54,992 nucleotides of DNA from Clostridia bacterium. GTDB taxonomy: Bacteria > Bacillota > Clostridia > Oscillospirales > CAG-272. This document shows, piece after piece, positions 31,636-40,651 of the stretch. The notes below the pieces were generated by a model that was not told the origin of the DNA, searched no databases, and saw only the letters and a list, made by a program, of their open reading frames with translations. The stretch lies in assembly GCA_900753295.1 (NCBI GenBank), contig CAADYQ010000066.1, positions 1 through 54,992 on the forward strand, given 5' to 3'. Position numbers and translations under genes: made by a program. How positions within the stretch are numbered: position 1 is the first letter of the stretch; every line of letters begins with the position of its first letter.

Positions 31636-33945
31636 ATGCTTGAAGAAAAATATGTTGACCACAAACGCGTGTATGTTCTGAAGCCGGCAGCGGGGCTGAA
31701 AAATGCGCTCGGCTTTATGGGCAGGTTCTTTTCGAGGCGCAACGTTTCCTGTGCATTCCGTTCGGTAACGCGCGGATTCCGCGAGTATCTGCCGTTTTTT
31801 GCGGCATGCTTTGCACTTCAGCTCATATTCTGGGCGGGGATGGTCTATGCGGATATTCGCCTTGCCACCGCAAAAAAGGAGGCTTACGCCGCCGCGGACT
31901 GCCATGTGATCGTTGACGGTCTGACCTCCGATGAAAAAGCGGCGATAGAGAACGGCAGACTGTGGGTGGCTCAGCATCTTTCGCCATCCGAGAGGATGTA
32001 CGAGAGCTATTCATTTGAGGCTTACCGCACCTCGCTCGGCGCTACGCGTTACGAGATGCATATTCTGCTTGACGAGGATTCGCGCTCGCGCGCCGATGAC
32101 TTCCTCAGCTACTATTCTGTCGGGGGAGCCGGCTCGCACAGCTATTACACCGAACGCATAACGATGACGGAGACAGCCGCGGCGCGCGCAACACAGGGAA
32201 AGACGATATTCTTTATCGTGTCGCTCCTCTTTTCGGCGGTGTCGCTCATGATCCTGTTCAACATCCGCACGAACCACTACAAATTTATGTATGGTGTGTA
32301 TATGTCCTTCGGCGCGGGGTTTGAAAAGCTGTTCGAGACAGCCTCGTGGGAGCTTTTCATGATATCGGTGCTTACATTTGTCCCCGCCGCCCTGGTGGGT
32401 GTCGGAGCCGATGCGCTCATATATCTCCCGCGCGGCGCAAAATTTTCAATGAGCGCGGCTACCGTGGCTCTTGCGGTGCTTTTTGACCTTCTTGCGGTAT
32501 TCGCGGCAACCGCGCTGCCGGTTCTGGTCCTTTCAAAAAAGACGCCCGTATCGCTGCTCACCGCCGAGGATAATTCAAACCTCGTCTCATCGCCGCGCCG
32601 CTCGGCGTACATATTCGGCAAGCGCTTCCCGTCAACATATGAGTTTTACGGAATGTTCCGCTTCCGCCGCTATTTTGCGGGTCTGCTCGTCGGTGCGGTA
32701 TCCTTCAGCACCGTATTCCTCTGCGGGATTTTCATTTCCGACCGCCGCGCCGATATCGACTCCGCACCGAAGGCGCAATTCACCGTTACGGCGCCTGAGG
32801 GGATCGATGCCATCGACCTTGAGCTTGCCCCGGATATTGCGGGCGTGGACTACCTGACGTGGGACGTCAGCACAAAGGCGGCGGCGATGCGCAGCCATGC
32901 CGTGCTGACGCAGCGTGCGGCGGGCAGTCGCGGGTACACCTCGACCAAGGCTCAGGACGGCGAAAATGTTGCCACCAACAGCGTAAAGTATGCGGCGCTT
33001 GACGGGCTGCTTATCGACACGGTGACGTCGCACGGGCTATGGAAGGTCGAGGGCGATCTTTCATCGGTGCTTTCCGCCCCGTATACGGTCGCTGTCAGCG
33101 AGTATATATACAACGGGCGCGAGCTGAACTTCAAGGTCGGCGATACCATAAAGGTCGCAGTGCTCACCGGCGTGACCTCGCCGATAGATCAGCTCGTGAC
33201 CGACGCCCGGCTGAACCTTGAGCAGGAGATAAAGAAAGGCGAATTCGAATTTACCGAGCTGCGCGTCGGAGCGGTGATAGATACCGGCACCGCCGAGGAT
33301 TGCTTCATCGTGGGGATGTCGCCGGAGCTTTACACTACGCTCACTGGCGAGGACACCGATGTGAAAAAGGCGTTCGTTTACCTTGACGCGGGCACGGATG
33401 CCGCCGGTGCGCGCAATGCCTTTATCGGAGTGCGCGAGATGTTTTCGGACTATTCCGGCTATTCGGTGTACGACAGTCTTGCCGCGTCCGACGGCATCCT
33501 GCGCAGCAAAACGGATATCCGCGGCGTGACGCTCGCCTGCCTTGCGGCAGTGCTCGCGCTTTCACCGCTCGTCTGGTTCTTCTCGCAGTCGATGTTCTTC
33601 ACCAAACGCGAGGGCGAGTTTTATATGCTCGGTGCGTTTGGCGCAACAGACGGCAAGCTGCGCTCGCTGCATCTGTTCTCGGGCGGAGTGACCGCCGCGG
33701 CGTCATTTGTCGTGAGCCTTCTCCTCGGCGGCATAAGCGGATATCTTTCGTTCATGCTGCTTGACAACTGGCTGCCGAAATACGGATTTACCGAGGCGGT
33801 GCGCCACAGCTTCGGAATGCCGTGGGCGGCATGCGTGATATGCCTTGTTGTATCTGCGGCTTGCGGATTTGCCTCGGCGCTCGCCCCCTACCGTCGGTAC
33901 ATAAAAAAGCGCGACCGCGTGGCGCGCACACAGCTCGGTGAATAA
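31636..33945 (+). CDS. FtsX-like ABC transporter permease
   Basis: A 769-residue membrane protein of the FtsX/MacB/BceB type. The first TM is near residues 53-72, with a large extracellular loop after it. A group of three TM segments follows at about 195-305. A second extracellular domain comes next, and a final group of TM helices at about 635-760. Many such permeases export or sense antimicrobial peptides or move lipoproteins. The ATPase gene follows directly, the reverse of the bceAB order. No two-component system is adjacent, so a detoxification role is uncertain. Confidence 0.85.
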   Translation: MLEEKYVDHKRVYVLKPAAGLKNALGFMGRFFSRRNVSCAFRSVTRGFREYLPFFAACFALQLIFWAGMVYADIRLATAKKEAYAAADCHVIVDGLTSDEKAAIENGRLWVAQHLSPSERMYESYSFEAYRTSLGATRYEMHILLDEDSRSRADDFLSYYSVGGAGSHSYYTERITMTETAAARATQGKTIFFIVSLLFSAVSLMILFNIRTNHYKFMYGVYMSFGAGFEKLFETASWELFMISVLTFVPAALVGVGADALIYLPRGAKFSMSAATVALAVLFDLLAVFAATALPVLVLSKKTPVSLLTAEDNSNLVSSPRRSAYIFGKRFPSTYEFYGMFRFRRYFAGLLVGAVSFSTVFLCGIFISDRRADIDSAPKAQFTVTAPEGIDAIDLELAPDIAGVDYLTWDVSTKAAAMRSHAVLTQRAAGSRGYTSTKAQDGENVATNSVKYAALDGLLIDTVTSHGLWKVEGDLSSVLSAPYTVAVSEYIYNGRELNFKVGDTIKVAVLTGVTSPIDQLVTDARLNLEQEIKKGEFEFTELRVGAVIDTGTAEDCFIVGMSPELYTTLTGEDTDVKKAFVYLDAGTDAAGARNAFIGVREMFSDYSGYSVYDSLAASDGILRSKTDIRGVTLACLAAVLALSPLVWFFSQSMFFTKREGEFYMLGAFGATDGKLRSLHLFSGGVTAAASFVVSLLLGGISGYLSFMLLDNWLPKYGFTEAVRHSFGMPWAACVICLVVSAACGFASALAPYRRYIKKRDRVARTQLGE

Positions 33946-33970
33946 CCTATCCGGAAAGGAATATACGATC

Positions 33971-34669
33971 ATGCAGGAAAAAAGAAAAATACTTGAAGCG
34001 CGCGATGTGATAAAGCAGTACCGTCAGTACGACACGGTTGTAACTGCGGTGAACCGTGCGACGTTTGACGTGTACGAGGGCGAATTCGTAGCGATAATCG
34101 GGACCTCCGGCTCCGGTAAGAGCACGCTCCTCCATATCCTTGCCGGTCTTGACCGACCGAACTCGGGAAGGGTCACTGTGCGCGGCAATGAGATAACTTC
34201 AATGTCAGCCGACGAGCTTGCCGCCTTCCGCGGTAATTATATAGGAATGGTTTTTCAGAACCACAACCTCATATCCCAGTTCACGGCGCTTGAAAATATA
34301 CTTATCCCCACGCTTATGTGCAATAAGGAAGATTTCAGCTATGAGGAGCACCTGAAAAAGCTGGTCGCAACGCTTGATATCGGCGACCGCCTGCACCACC
34401 TGCCGAGCGAGCTTTCGGGCGGTCAGCAGCAGCGCGTGTCGATAGCCCGCGCGCTGATAAACCGTCCGCAGGTCGTATTTGCGGACGAGCCCACCGGCAA
34501 CCTTGACCGCCGCAACGCCGACGAGGTGCTTGAGCTTCTTCTGCGCACCAAGGAAGTAATGAACCAGACGCTCATCATGGTCACGCACGATATGACGATA
34601 GCCGAGCGCGCAGACCGCATTTTTTCGATGGAAAACGGCGTTTTGGAGCCTTACAGAAAGAAAAATTGA
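33971..34669 (+). CDS. ABC transporter ATP-binding protein (LolD/MacB type)
   Basis: A 232-residue ATPase partner of the permease. Walker A is GTSGSGKST, the Q-loop region is GMVFQNHNLI, the signature is ELSGGQQQRVSIARAL, and Walker B is VVFADEPTGNLD. I chose the ATG at 33971 (MQEKRKILEARDV) because AAAGGA precedes it; an earlier in-frame ATG lies inside the permease end. After the stop there is only a weak hairpin (34678-34698) without a T-run. Confidence 0.92.
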   Translation: MQEKRKILEARDVIKQYRQYDTVVTAVNRATFDVYEGEFVAIIGTSGSGKSTLLHILAGLDRPNSGRVTVRGNEITSMSADELAAFRGNYIGMVFQNHNLISQFTALENILIPTLMCNKEDFSYEEHLKKLVATLDIGDRLHHLPSELSGGQQQRVSIARALINRPQVVFADEPTGNLDRRNADEVLELLLRTKEVMNQTLIMVTHDMTIAERADRIFSMENGVLEPYRKKN

Positions 34670-34698
34670 CTTTTTGACCGGAAAAATCGATTCCGGTG

Positions 34699-34727
34699 TA
34701 GACAAGCGCGGCTGTTTGTGGTAAAAT
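34699..34727 (+). promoter_or_regulatory. gltX promoter
   Basis: TAGACA (34699-34704) and TAAAAT (34722-34727) with a 17-base spacer. The leader contains the small hairpin CGGCGG-CTTTG-CCGCCG at about 34755-34771, without a T-run. Confidence 0.65.
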
Positions 34728-34790
34728 AAAGAATAATTATATTTATTGAAAAAACGGCGGCTTTGCCGCCGGTGCATAGAAGAGGTCAGC

Positions 34791-36479
34791 ATGGATCACA
34801 AGCGTTTAGCAGAGCTGCTCTTCCCGGATGTCACGATGACTCCGGAGGAGCTTGAAGAAAAATATCCGCCGCGCGATCTGCCCGAGGGGGCAAAGGTCAC
34901 GCGCTTTGCACCCAGCCCTACGGGATTCGTCCACATAGGCGGTGTGTACCAGACTATGGTGGGGGAGAGACTTGCGCACCAGTCAGGCGGCGTTTTTTAC
35001 CTTCGTATCGAGGATACCGATGCAAAGCGCGAGGTCCCCGGCGCTGCCGAAGGACTTATAAATACTCTTGCGCGTTACGGCATACGCTTTGACGAGGGCG
35101 CCGCTATCGGAGAGAACGGCGAGATAATCGACCGCGGAAACTACGGACCGTACAAGCAGAGCCTGCGCGGAGATATCTATCACGTATATGCAAAAAAGCT
35201 GGTCGCCGAGGGCAAGGCATACCCTTGCTTTACGACCGATGAAGAATTGCGCGCGCTTGAGGCGGTGGACAAAAAGGCTGAGGTGAAGTCCCGCGAGTGG
35301 ACCGAGGAGACCGAGGCGGAGCAGAAGGCGGCAATGCGCCGTCTGCGTGAGTTCACCATCGAGGATGTTGAACGCAACCTTGCCGCGGGCAACAAATTTG
35401 TCCTGCGCATCCTTGCCGACGGCGACCCGGAAAAGAAGACTCCGTTCACCGATCTTGTAAAGGGCAAGCTCGAAATACCCGAAAACGATGAGGATTTCGT
35501 TCTTCTCAAGAGCGACGGAATCCCGACATATCACTTTGCGCACGCGGTGGACGATCACCTTATGCGTACGACGCACGTCATACGCGGCGAGGAATGGCTC
35601 CCGAGCGTGGCAAAGCATATCCAGCTTTTCCGTTATCTCGGCTTCAGACTGCCTAAATATCTGCACACCGCGCAGATCATGCGTCTTGATGAGAACGGCA
35701 ACAAAAAGAAGTTCTCAAAGCGCGATCTCGGTGCAAATATGAACGACTACGAGCGCGACGGTTACGCGCCCGTGGCGGTCTCCGAATATCTGCTCACCGT
35801 TCTCAACTCCAACTTTGAGGAGTGGAGGATGCAGAATCCGAACAAGCCCTTCACCGATTTCAAATTTGATATAAAGAAAATGTGCGCGTCGGGATGCCTT
35901 TTCGACCGCGCGAAGATAGAGGACGTATCCAAAAATGTCGTGTCGCGCATGAGCGCGGACGAGGTTTATGCTCAGCTTGCAGGTTGGGCAAAGGTCTACG
36001 ATCCCGAATTCTTTGCATTGCTTGACCGCGATCCCGACTATGCCCGGTCTATACTTGCAATAGGTCGCGGCGGCAAAAAGCCGCGCAAGGACTACGGTCT
36101 TTGGAGCGAGGTCAAGGCGTTTATCGGCTTCTTCTATGACGAGCTGTTCACGCGCGAGGACGAAATACCGCAAAGCTTCGACCGCGGGGACGTCAAGGCT
36201 GCACTTGCGGCGTTTGCGGACACGCTCGACTATGCGGATGATTCAAACGCGTGGTTCGAAAAGATAAAAAAGATCGCTTCCGATCTCGGCTATGCCACTG
36301 ATATGCGGCAGTACAAAGCCGATCCGGCGGCATTCCGCGGCAGCGTTGCCGATGTCAGCATGTTCATACGTGTTGCGGTGACCGGCAGAATGAACTCGCC
36401 CGATCTTTATACGGTGATTCATATAATCGGCATGGAGCGCACCGTGCAACGTGTGCGCGAGCTTGCCGCATCGCTCTGA
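34791..36479 (+). CDS. gltX: Glutamyl-tRNA synthetase
   Basis: Charges tRNA-Glu. The 562-residue class I synthetase shows RFAPSPTGFVHIGG (HIGH motif, about residue 39-52), DDHLMRTTHVIRGEEWL, and KKFSKRDLG (KMSKS motif). It is longer than the usual 480-490 residues because of about 35 extra N-terminal residues and an extended C-terminal part. I use the ATG at 34791 after AGAGG. Because glnS follows, this enzyme is probably the discriminating type, so tRNA-Gln need not be mischarged. Confidence 0.93.
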   Translation: MDHKRLAELLFPDVTMTPEELEEKYPPRDLPEGAKVTRFAPSPTGFVHIGGVYQTMVGERLAHQSGGVFYLRIEDTDAKREVPGAAEGLINTLARYGIRFDEGAAIGENGEIIDRGNYGPYKQSLRGDIYHVYAKKLVAEGKAYPCFTTDEELRALEAVDKKAEVKSREWTEETEAEQKAAMRRLREFTIEDVERNLAAGNKFVLRILADGDPEKKTPFTDLVKGKLEIPENDEDFVLLKSDGIPTYHFAHAVDDHLMRTTHVIRGEEWLPSVAKHIQLFRYLGFRLPKYLHTAQIMRLDENGNKKKFSKRDLGANMNDYERDGYAPVAVSEYLLTVLNSNFEEWRMQNPNKPFTDFKFDIKKMCASGCLFDRAKIEDVSKNVVSRMSADEVYAQLAGWAKVYDPEFFALLDRDPDYARSILAIGRGGKKPRKDYGLWSEVKAFIGFFYDELFTREDEIPQSFDRGDVKAALAAFADTLDYADDSNAWFEKIKKIASDLGYATDMRQYKADPAAFRGSVADVSMFIRVAVTGRMNSPDLYTVIHIIGMERTVQRVRELAASL

Positions 36480-36506
36480 TACAGTCAATGAAAGGTCATT
36501 CTTGAA

Positions 36507-38195
36507 ATGGAAAACAAAGAGGAAATGAAAAACGAAGCCGCGGCGGAAGAGATAAGCGGCAACTTTATACACGATATAATCGACGAGGATCTCAGGGAAA
36601 ATCCCAACCTTAAAATACACACGCGTTTCCCGCCCGAGCCCAACGGATATCTTCACATCGGGTCGGCAAAGGCTATACGCATAAACTGGCAGATCGCACG
36701 CAAGTATAACGGGCTTTTCAATCTGCGCTATGACGACACAAACCCCGTCAGAGAGGGCGACGAGTATGTGCGCTCCATATATGAGGATCTTTGCTGGCTC
36801 GGTTGCAAGCCGACAGGCGGCGTGTTTTACGGCTCGGACTATTTTGACAAATGCTACGAGTTTGCAGTAAAGCTCATTAAGGACGGCAAGGCGTACGTGG
36901 ACGACCTCAGTGCCGAGGAAATGAAGGAATACCGCGGAACGCTCACCCAGCCGGGACGCGAATCCCCCTGCCGCGGACGTTCGGTCGAGGAGAACCTTGA
37001 CCTTTTCGAGCGCATGAAAAACGGAGAGTTCCCGGACGGCTCTCACACGCTGCGCGCCAAGATCGATATGGCATCTCCGAATATGAATATGCGCGACCCG
37101 GCGATATACCGTATACTCCACACCGAGCATCACCGTCAGGGCAATAAATGGTGCATCTATCCTCTGTATGACTACGCCCATCCCATTCAGGACGCGCTTG
37201 AGGGGATAACTCATTCCTGCTGTTCTCTTGAATTTGAAAACCACCGTCCGCTTTACGAATGGGTCGTCGATAATATCGGATTCGATCCCAAGCCGAAGCA
37301 GCGCGAGTTCGCGCGTCTCAACGTCACGCACACCGTGATGAGCAAGAGATATCTGCGTCAGCTCGTTGAGACAGGTCTTGTTGACGGCTGGGACGATCCC
37401 CGTATGCCCACGCTTTGCGGTCTGCGCCGCCGCGGATATACTCCGTCCGCGATATTTGATTTTGTAGACCGCGCAGGCGTTTCCAAGGCGTACAGCGTGG
37501 TCGATATCGAGCTGCTTGAGCATTGCATCCGCGAGGAGCTGAACACCACGGCGCCCCGCCGCATTGCCGTCATGAAGCCGGTAAAGCTGGTGATAGACAA
37601 CTATCCTGCCGATAAGACCGAATATTTCGAGCTTCCCAACAACCCGCAGTCACCCGAGGCGGGAACGAGAAAGCTCCCCTTCACGCATGAGCTTTATATC
37701 GACGCCGACGATTTTGCCGAGCTGCCGCCTCCGAAGTTCTTCAGACTCAAGCCGGACGGCGAGGTGAGACTCATGGGCGCATATATCGTCAAATGCGTCT
37801 CGGTGGAGCATAACGCGGACGGCAGCGTTGCAGCCATTCACTGCACCGCGGATCTTGAGACCGGAAACGGCAATCCCGCCGACGGCAGAAAGATAAAAGG
37901 CACCATCCATTGGCTTTCCGCGGCGTATGCCGAGCGTGCCGATGTCATGCTTTACGACTACCTCTTTACGCTTGAGAACATCGACGATATGCCCGAGGGC
38001 AAGACCTACGGCGATTATCTCAATCCCGATTCCGCAAAAAAACTGGAGGGATGCATGATCGAGCCGTCGCTTGCGGATGCGGCGCCCGGCGACAAGTTCC
38101 AGTTCGTCCGCAACGGTTATTATGTAAAGGACACCAAGAATCCGGGTACCTTCAACCGCATCGTCGGACTCAAGGACAGCTATCCCAAAAAGTAA
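36507..38195 (+). CDS. glnS: Glutaminyl-tRNA synthetase
   Basis: Charges tRNA-Gln directly. The 562-residue class I enzyme has TRFPPEPNGYLHIGSAKAI (HIGH motif, about residue 33-51), the GlnRS hallmark FNLRYDDTNP, and VMSKRYL in the KMSKS position. The C-terminal anticodon-binding beta-barrels (about residues 345-560) are present. Many Firmicutes lack GlnRS and use GatCAB instead, so its presence next to gltX is informative. It begins 27 bases after gltX. Confidence 0.95.
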   Translation: MENKEEMKNEAAAEEISGNFIHDIIDEDLRENPNLKIHTRFPPEPNGYLHIGSAKAIRINWQIARKYNGLFNLRYDDTNPVREGDEYVRSIYEDLCWLGCKPTGGVFYGSDYFDKCYEFAVKLIKDGKAYVDDLSAEEMKEYRGTLTQPGRESPCRGRSVEENLDLFERMKNGEFPDGSHTLRAKIDMASPNMNMRDPAIYRILHTEHHRQGNKWCIYPLYDYAHPIQDALEGITHSCCSLEFENHRPLYEWVVDNIGFDPKPKQREFARLNVTHTVMSKRYLRQLVETGLVDGWDDPRMPTLCGLRRRGYTPSAIFDFVDRAGVSKAYSVVDIELLEHCIREELNTTAPRRIAVMKPVKLVIDNYPADKTEYFELPNNPQSPEAGTRKLPFTHELYIDADDFAELPPPKFFRLKPDGEVRLMGAYIVKCVSVEHNADGSVAAIHCTADLETGNGNPADGRKIKGTIHWLSAAYAERADVMLYDYLFTLENIDDMPEGKTYGDYLNPDSAKKLEGCMIEPSLADAAPGDKFQFVRNGYYVKDTKNPGTFNRIVGLKDSYPKK

Positions 38196-38518
38196 TGGAG
38201 GGGACGGTATGCCTTCGCCGTATACTGCCGGCGGTGATACCGGCGGCATACCTGCTACTCATTTCGGTCATATCCGTTATCGTCACGGTTTATGACAAGT
38301 GGGCGTCAAAGCACCGCACCGACCGCCGCATACGCGAAAGCTCGCTTTTGGCGTTTTCGATAGTTGGCGGCTCGGTGGCAATGCTGCTTACAATGCTGAT
38401 AATACGGCATAAAACCAAGCATCCGAAGTTTATGATAGGCATTCCGGTTATCATTATACTTCAGGCGTTGTGCGTGTGGTTCGTTATCGACCGCCTGCAC
38501 ATCAGTATCGTTATCTGA
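38195..38518 (+). CDS. DUF1294 membrane protein
   Basis: A 107-residue protein with hydrophobic segments at about residues 9-29, 49-66 and 80-97. The stretches IVTVYDKWAS, GGSVAMLLTMLIIRHKTKHP and KFMIGIPVIIILQ are typical of DUF1294. The function is unknown. Its ATG overlaps the glnS stop (TAATG), so translation is probably coupled. An alternative ATG at 38209 after GGAGGGG is out of frame and gives only a short meaningless peptide. Confidence 0.85.
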   Translation: MEGTVCLRRILPAVIPAAYLLLISVISVIVTVYDKWASKHRTDRRIRESSLLAFSIVGGSVAMLLTMLIIRHKTKHPKFMIGIPVIIILQALCVWFVIDRLHISIVI

Positions 38519-38541
38519 GAAAAGCTCCGGTAAAAACATCA

Positions 38542-38584
38542 CAAGGGCTTGCAGGGCGTAAGTCCGGTTGCCCTTTTGTTTTTT
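38542..38584 (+). terminator. Terminator of the gltX-glnS-DUF1294 operon
   Basis: AAGGGC (38543-38548) pairs with GCCCTT (38570-38575), with further pairing inside the 21-base loop, and a T-rich stretch follows (38574-38584). Confidence 0.65.
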
Positions 38585-38678
38585 CGGAAAAGATCAAAAA
38601 AATTTTTTTGAAAAATGCAACCTGCCGGAAAAAACGCTGTGTATAAGGGTAGGAGCGCATCGATGATGAGGTGACTGC

Positions 38679-39239
38679 ATGAACGACGAACAGATAGTTG
38701 AGCTGTACTTCAGGCGCGACGAGACGGCAATAGCCGAGTCCGAAAAGAAGTACGGTGCTTACTGTATGAAGATCGCCATGAATATTCTTTCAAGCGAGCT
38801 CGACAGTGAGGAATGCGTAAACGACGTCTGGCTCGGAGCCTGGCGCTCGATACCGCCGCAAAGGCCGTCGAACCTTGCAACATACCTCGGAAAAATAACG
38901 AGAAATCTCTCGATCAACCGCTATAAAATGAAATATGCGGATAAGAGAGCAATGAATGAGTTTGCGATTTCTCTTGACGAACTTGATGAGTGCGTTCCGG
39001 GAGGTGAGCCGGTGGAAGATAACGGGCGGATCGGACAGATCGGAGAAAGCATAAATGTCTTTCTGCACGGTCAGAAGGCACTTGACCGAAAGGTCTTTGT
39101 GTGCAGGTACTTTTACAGCGACTCCGTAGCCGAGATCGCAGAACGGTTCGGCATAAGCGAGAGCCGTGTAAAATCACTTCTGTTCCGTATGCGCTCAAAA
39201 CTGAAAGCACATTTGGAACGCGACGGTATAACCGTTTAG
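38679..39239 (+). CDS. ECF-like sigma-70 family factor
   Basis: A 186-residue alternative sigma factor, paralogous to the one at 28857. Region 2 has IVELYFRRDETAIAESEKKY, then DSEECVNDVWLGAWRSIPPQ and ITRNLSINRYKMKYA. Region 4 has VAEIAERFGISESRVKSLLF and ends AHLERDGITV. AACC about 16 bases before GTATAAGG at 38619-38647 may be an ECF-type autoregulated promoter. The anti-sigma gene follows 26 bases later. Confidence 0.88.
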   Translation: MNDEQIVELYFRRDETAIAESEKKYGAYCMKIAMNILSSELDSEECVNDVWLGAWRSIPPQRPSNLATYLGKITRNLSINRYKMKYADKRAMNEFAISLDELDECVPGGEPVEDNGRIGQIGESINVFLHGQKALDRKVFVCRYFYSDSVAEIAERFGISESRVKSLLFRMRSKLKAHLERDGITV

Positions 39240-39265
39240 GACACTCAGGGAAGGAAGGCGAAAAA

Positions 39266-39817
39266 ATAAAAAACGAACTTCTGGCGAGAGCCATGTCGGA
39301 GATCGACGACGATCTTCTTGAAGAAGCGCGCCGCCCGCTCCCGAGGCGTCGTGTATTCCCGGTCGTAATGCAGTACGCTGCGGCGGCAGCATGCCTTGTG
39401 CTTGTGTTTGTCGCGGTTTTGGCGGCAGTACGCGGGGGAAACATGCCGACAGTCAGTGTGAATGGCGTAAAGATCACGGATAGCGGAGTTCTTGAAAAGC
39501 CGATCGAGATGTCGCTCACCGTTTCAACGCATCAGATCAGATTGATCGACGGAACGGAAATACGCCTGCACTTTGAAGCCGGGGGTGGGCATGCGGTAAT
39601 GCTTGACGTATCTGACGGAAGCATTATCGTGACCGACAACGGTGAGCAGTACACTAACGCCGTTATAACAGACGATAGTGATATTTCGTGGTATGTGGAT
39701 ACCGCGAGAGAAAAGTCGTTTACCATGACGGCAAAAACCAAAAACAAGACAGTTGTAATTACCGCTACGGTAGACGAGGAGAACAGCAAACTCATCGTTA
39801 CCGCCGCAGCGGAATAA
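39266..39817 (+). CDS. Anti-sigma-like membrane protein with apparent ATA start
   Basis: A 183-residue protein. The N-terminus (IKNELLARAMSEIDDDLLEE) matches that of the other anti-sigma protein (MKQELLTDALGTLDADIIGD) when the ATA at 39266 is read as the start. GGAAGG stands seven bases before it. The first in-frame ATG comes only at 39293 and would cut off the conserved part. One TM helix is at about residues 37-58 and an extracellular beta-rich domain follows. It probably holds the preceding sigma factor at the membrane. A G-to-A change of a former ATG is another reading. Confidence 0.7.
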   Translation: MKNELLARAMSEIDDDLLEEARRPLPRRRVFPVVMQYAAAAACLVLVFVAVLAAVRGGNMPTVSVNGVKITDSGVLEKPIEMSLTVSTHQIRLIDGTEIRLHFEAGGGHAVMLDVSDGSIIVTDNGEQYTNAVITDDSDISWYVDTAREKSFTMTAKTKNKTVVITATVDEENSKLIVTAAAE

Positions 39818-39856
39818 CAAATGACAAACGAAAATAATCCCGAAAGGAAAACACAA

Positions 39857-40513
39857 ATGAAAAAGATCACATCTATCATCCTTGCAATTATCATGACATT
39901 TGCAGTGCTTGCACTGGCAGCCTGCAACAATACAGGTAACGGCGACAGCACAACTACCGCAACGCCCGCTGGGACCACGGCTCCCGAGGCACCCAAAACG
40001 GACGCTACCACTTCTGCCGAGAAGCCCGCCATCGAATCCGCAGCAGCATTTTACACCAAGGTGTGGGGCGCGCTGACCGACGATCAGAAGTTCCCCGCCT
40101 CAGGCGGTGATATTGACCACACCGCCGACGGTCCCGCCAAGTTCAACTTTACCGCCGAGAACGCCGAGACCTTCAAATGGTGGCTCCATGTTACCGACGA
40201 GCTTCTGGCACAGATCGATCAGAACGATGTTGCAACGCTTATCCACATGATGAACACCAACACCTTCTGCTCAGCCATGGCGAAGCTCACCGACTCCTCC
40301 AAGGCGGCTGAATTTGCCGAGGCATACAAGACTGCTATCCAGGATCAGCGCTGGATGTGCGGCTTCCCGGATACCGTTATCGTTATCTCGGTAGGCGACT
40401 ATGTGATAATGGCTTACGGAAATGCCGATATCATCGAGAACGTCAAAACTGCCTGCCTTGCAGCCGACTCTTCGGCAAAGCTGCTTATCGAAGCACCCGC
40501 TCTTCCTGCCTGA
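39857..40513 (+). CDS. Secreted lipoprotein of unknown function
   Basis: A 218-residue protein with a lipoprotein signal: basic start MKKITSIILA, hydrophobic core, and LALAAC as lipobox (Cys about residue 22). A Thr/Ala/Pro-rich spacer follows, then a domain with FKWWLHVTDELLAQIDQNDV and TVIVISVGDYVIMAYG. No family is recognised. It lies 39 bases after the anti-sigma gene and may belong to the sigma regulon. GAAAGGA precedes the ATG. Confidence 0.8.
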   Translation: MKKITSIILAIIMTFAVLALAACNNTGNGDSTTTATPAGTTAPEAPKTDATTSAEKPAIESAAAFYTKVWGALTDDQKFPASGGDIDHTADGPAKFNFTAENAETFKWWLHVTDELLAQIDQNDVATLIHMMNTNTFCSAMAKLTDSSKAAEFAEAYKTAIQDQRWMCGFPDTVIVISVGDYVIMAYGNADIIENVKTACLAADSSAKLLIEAPALPA

Positions 40514-40651
40514 TCCGGTCGGTACAAGGGTAAAACAAAGGGGGCTGTTGCGCCCGAGCGCCCGGCTCCCTATAACTATGCAATTTTTATATGACTTTTT
40601 TCGGGTCCGCGATCCCGGAAAGTAAAAAATGAAGGAGTAAGGCATTTTATC

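Noticed and set aside
36243..37523. 426-residue leftward frame opposite gltX and glnS
   Set aside because: Both synthetase genes are certain; the reverse frame lacks start signals.
38209..38292. Alternative start with a good GGAGGGG site after glnS
   Set aside because: It reads only a short peptide out of frame with the DUF1294 protein, which fits its family from the ATG at 38195.
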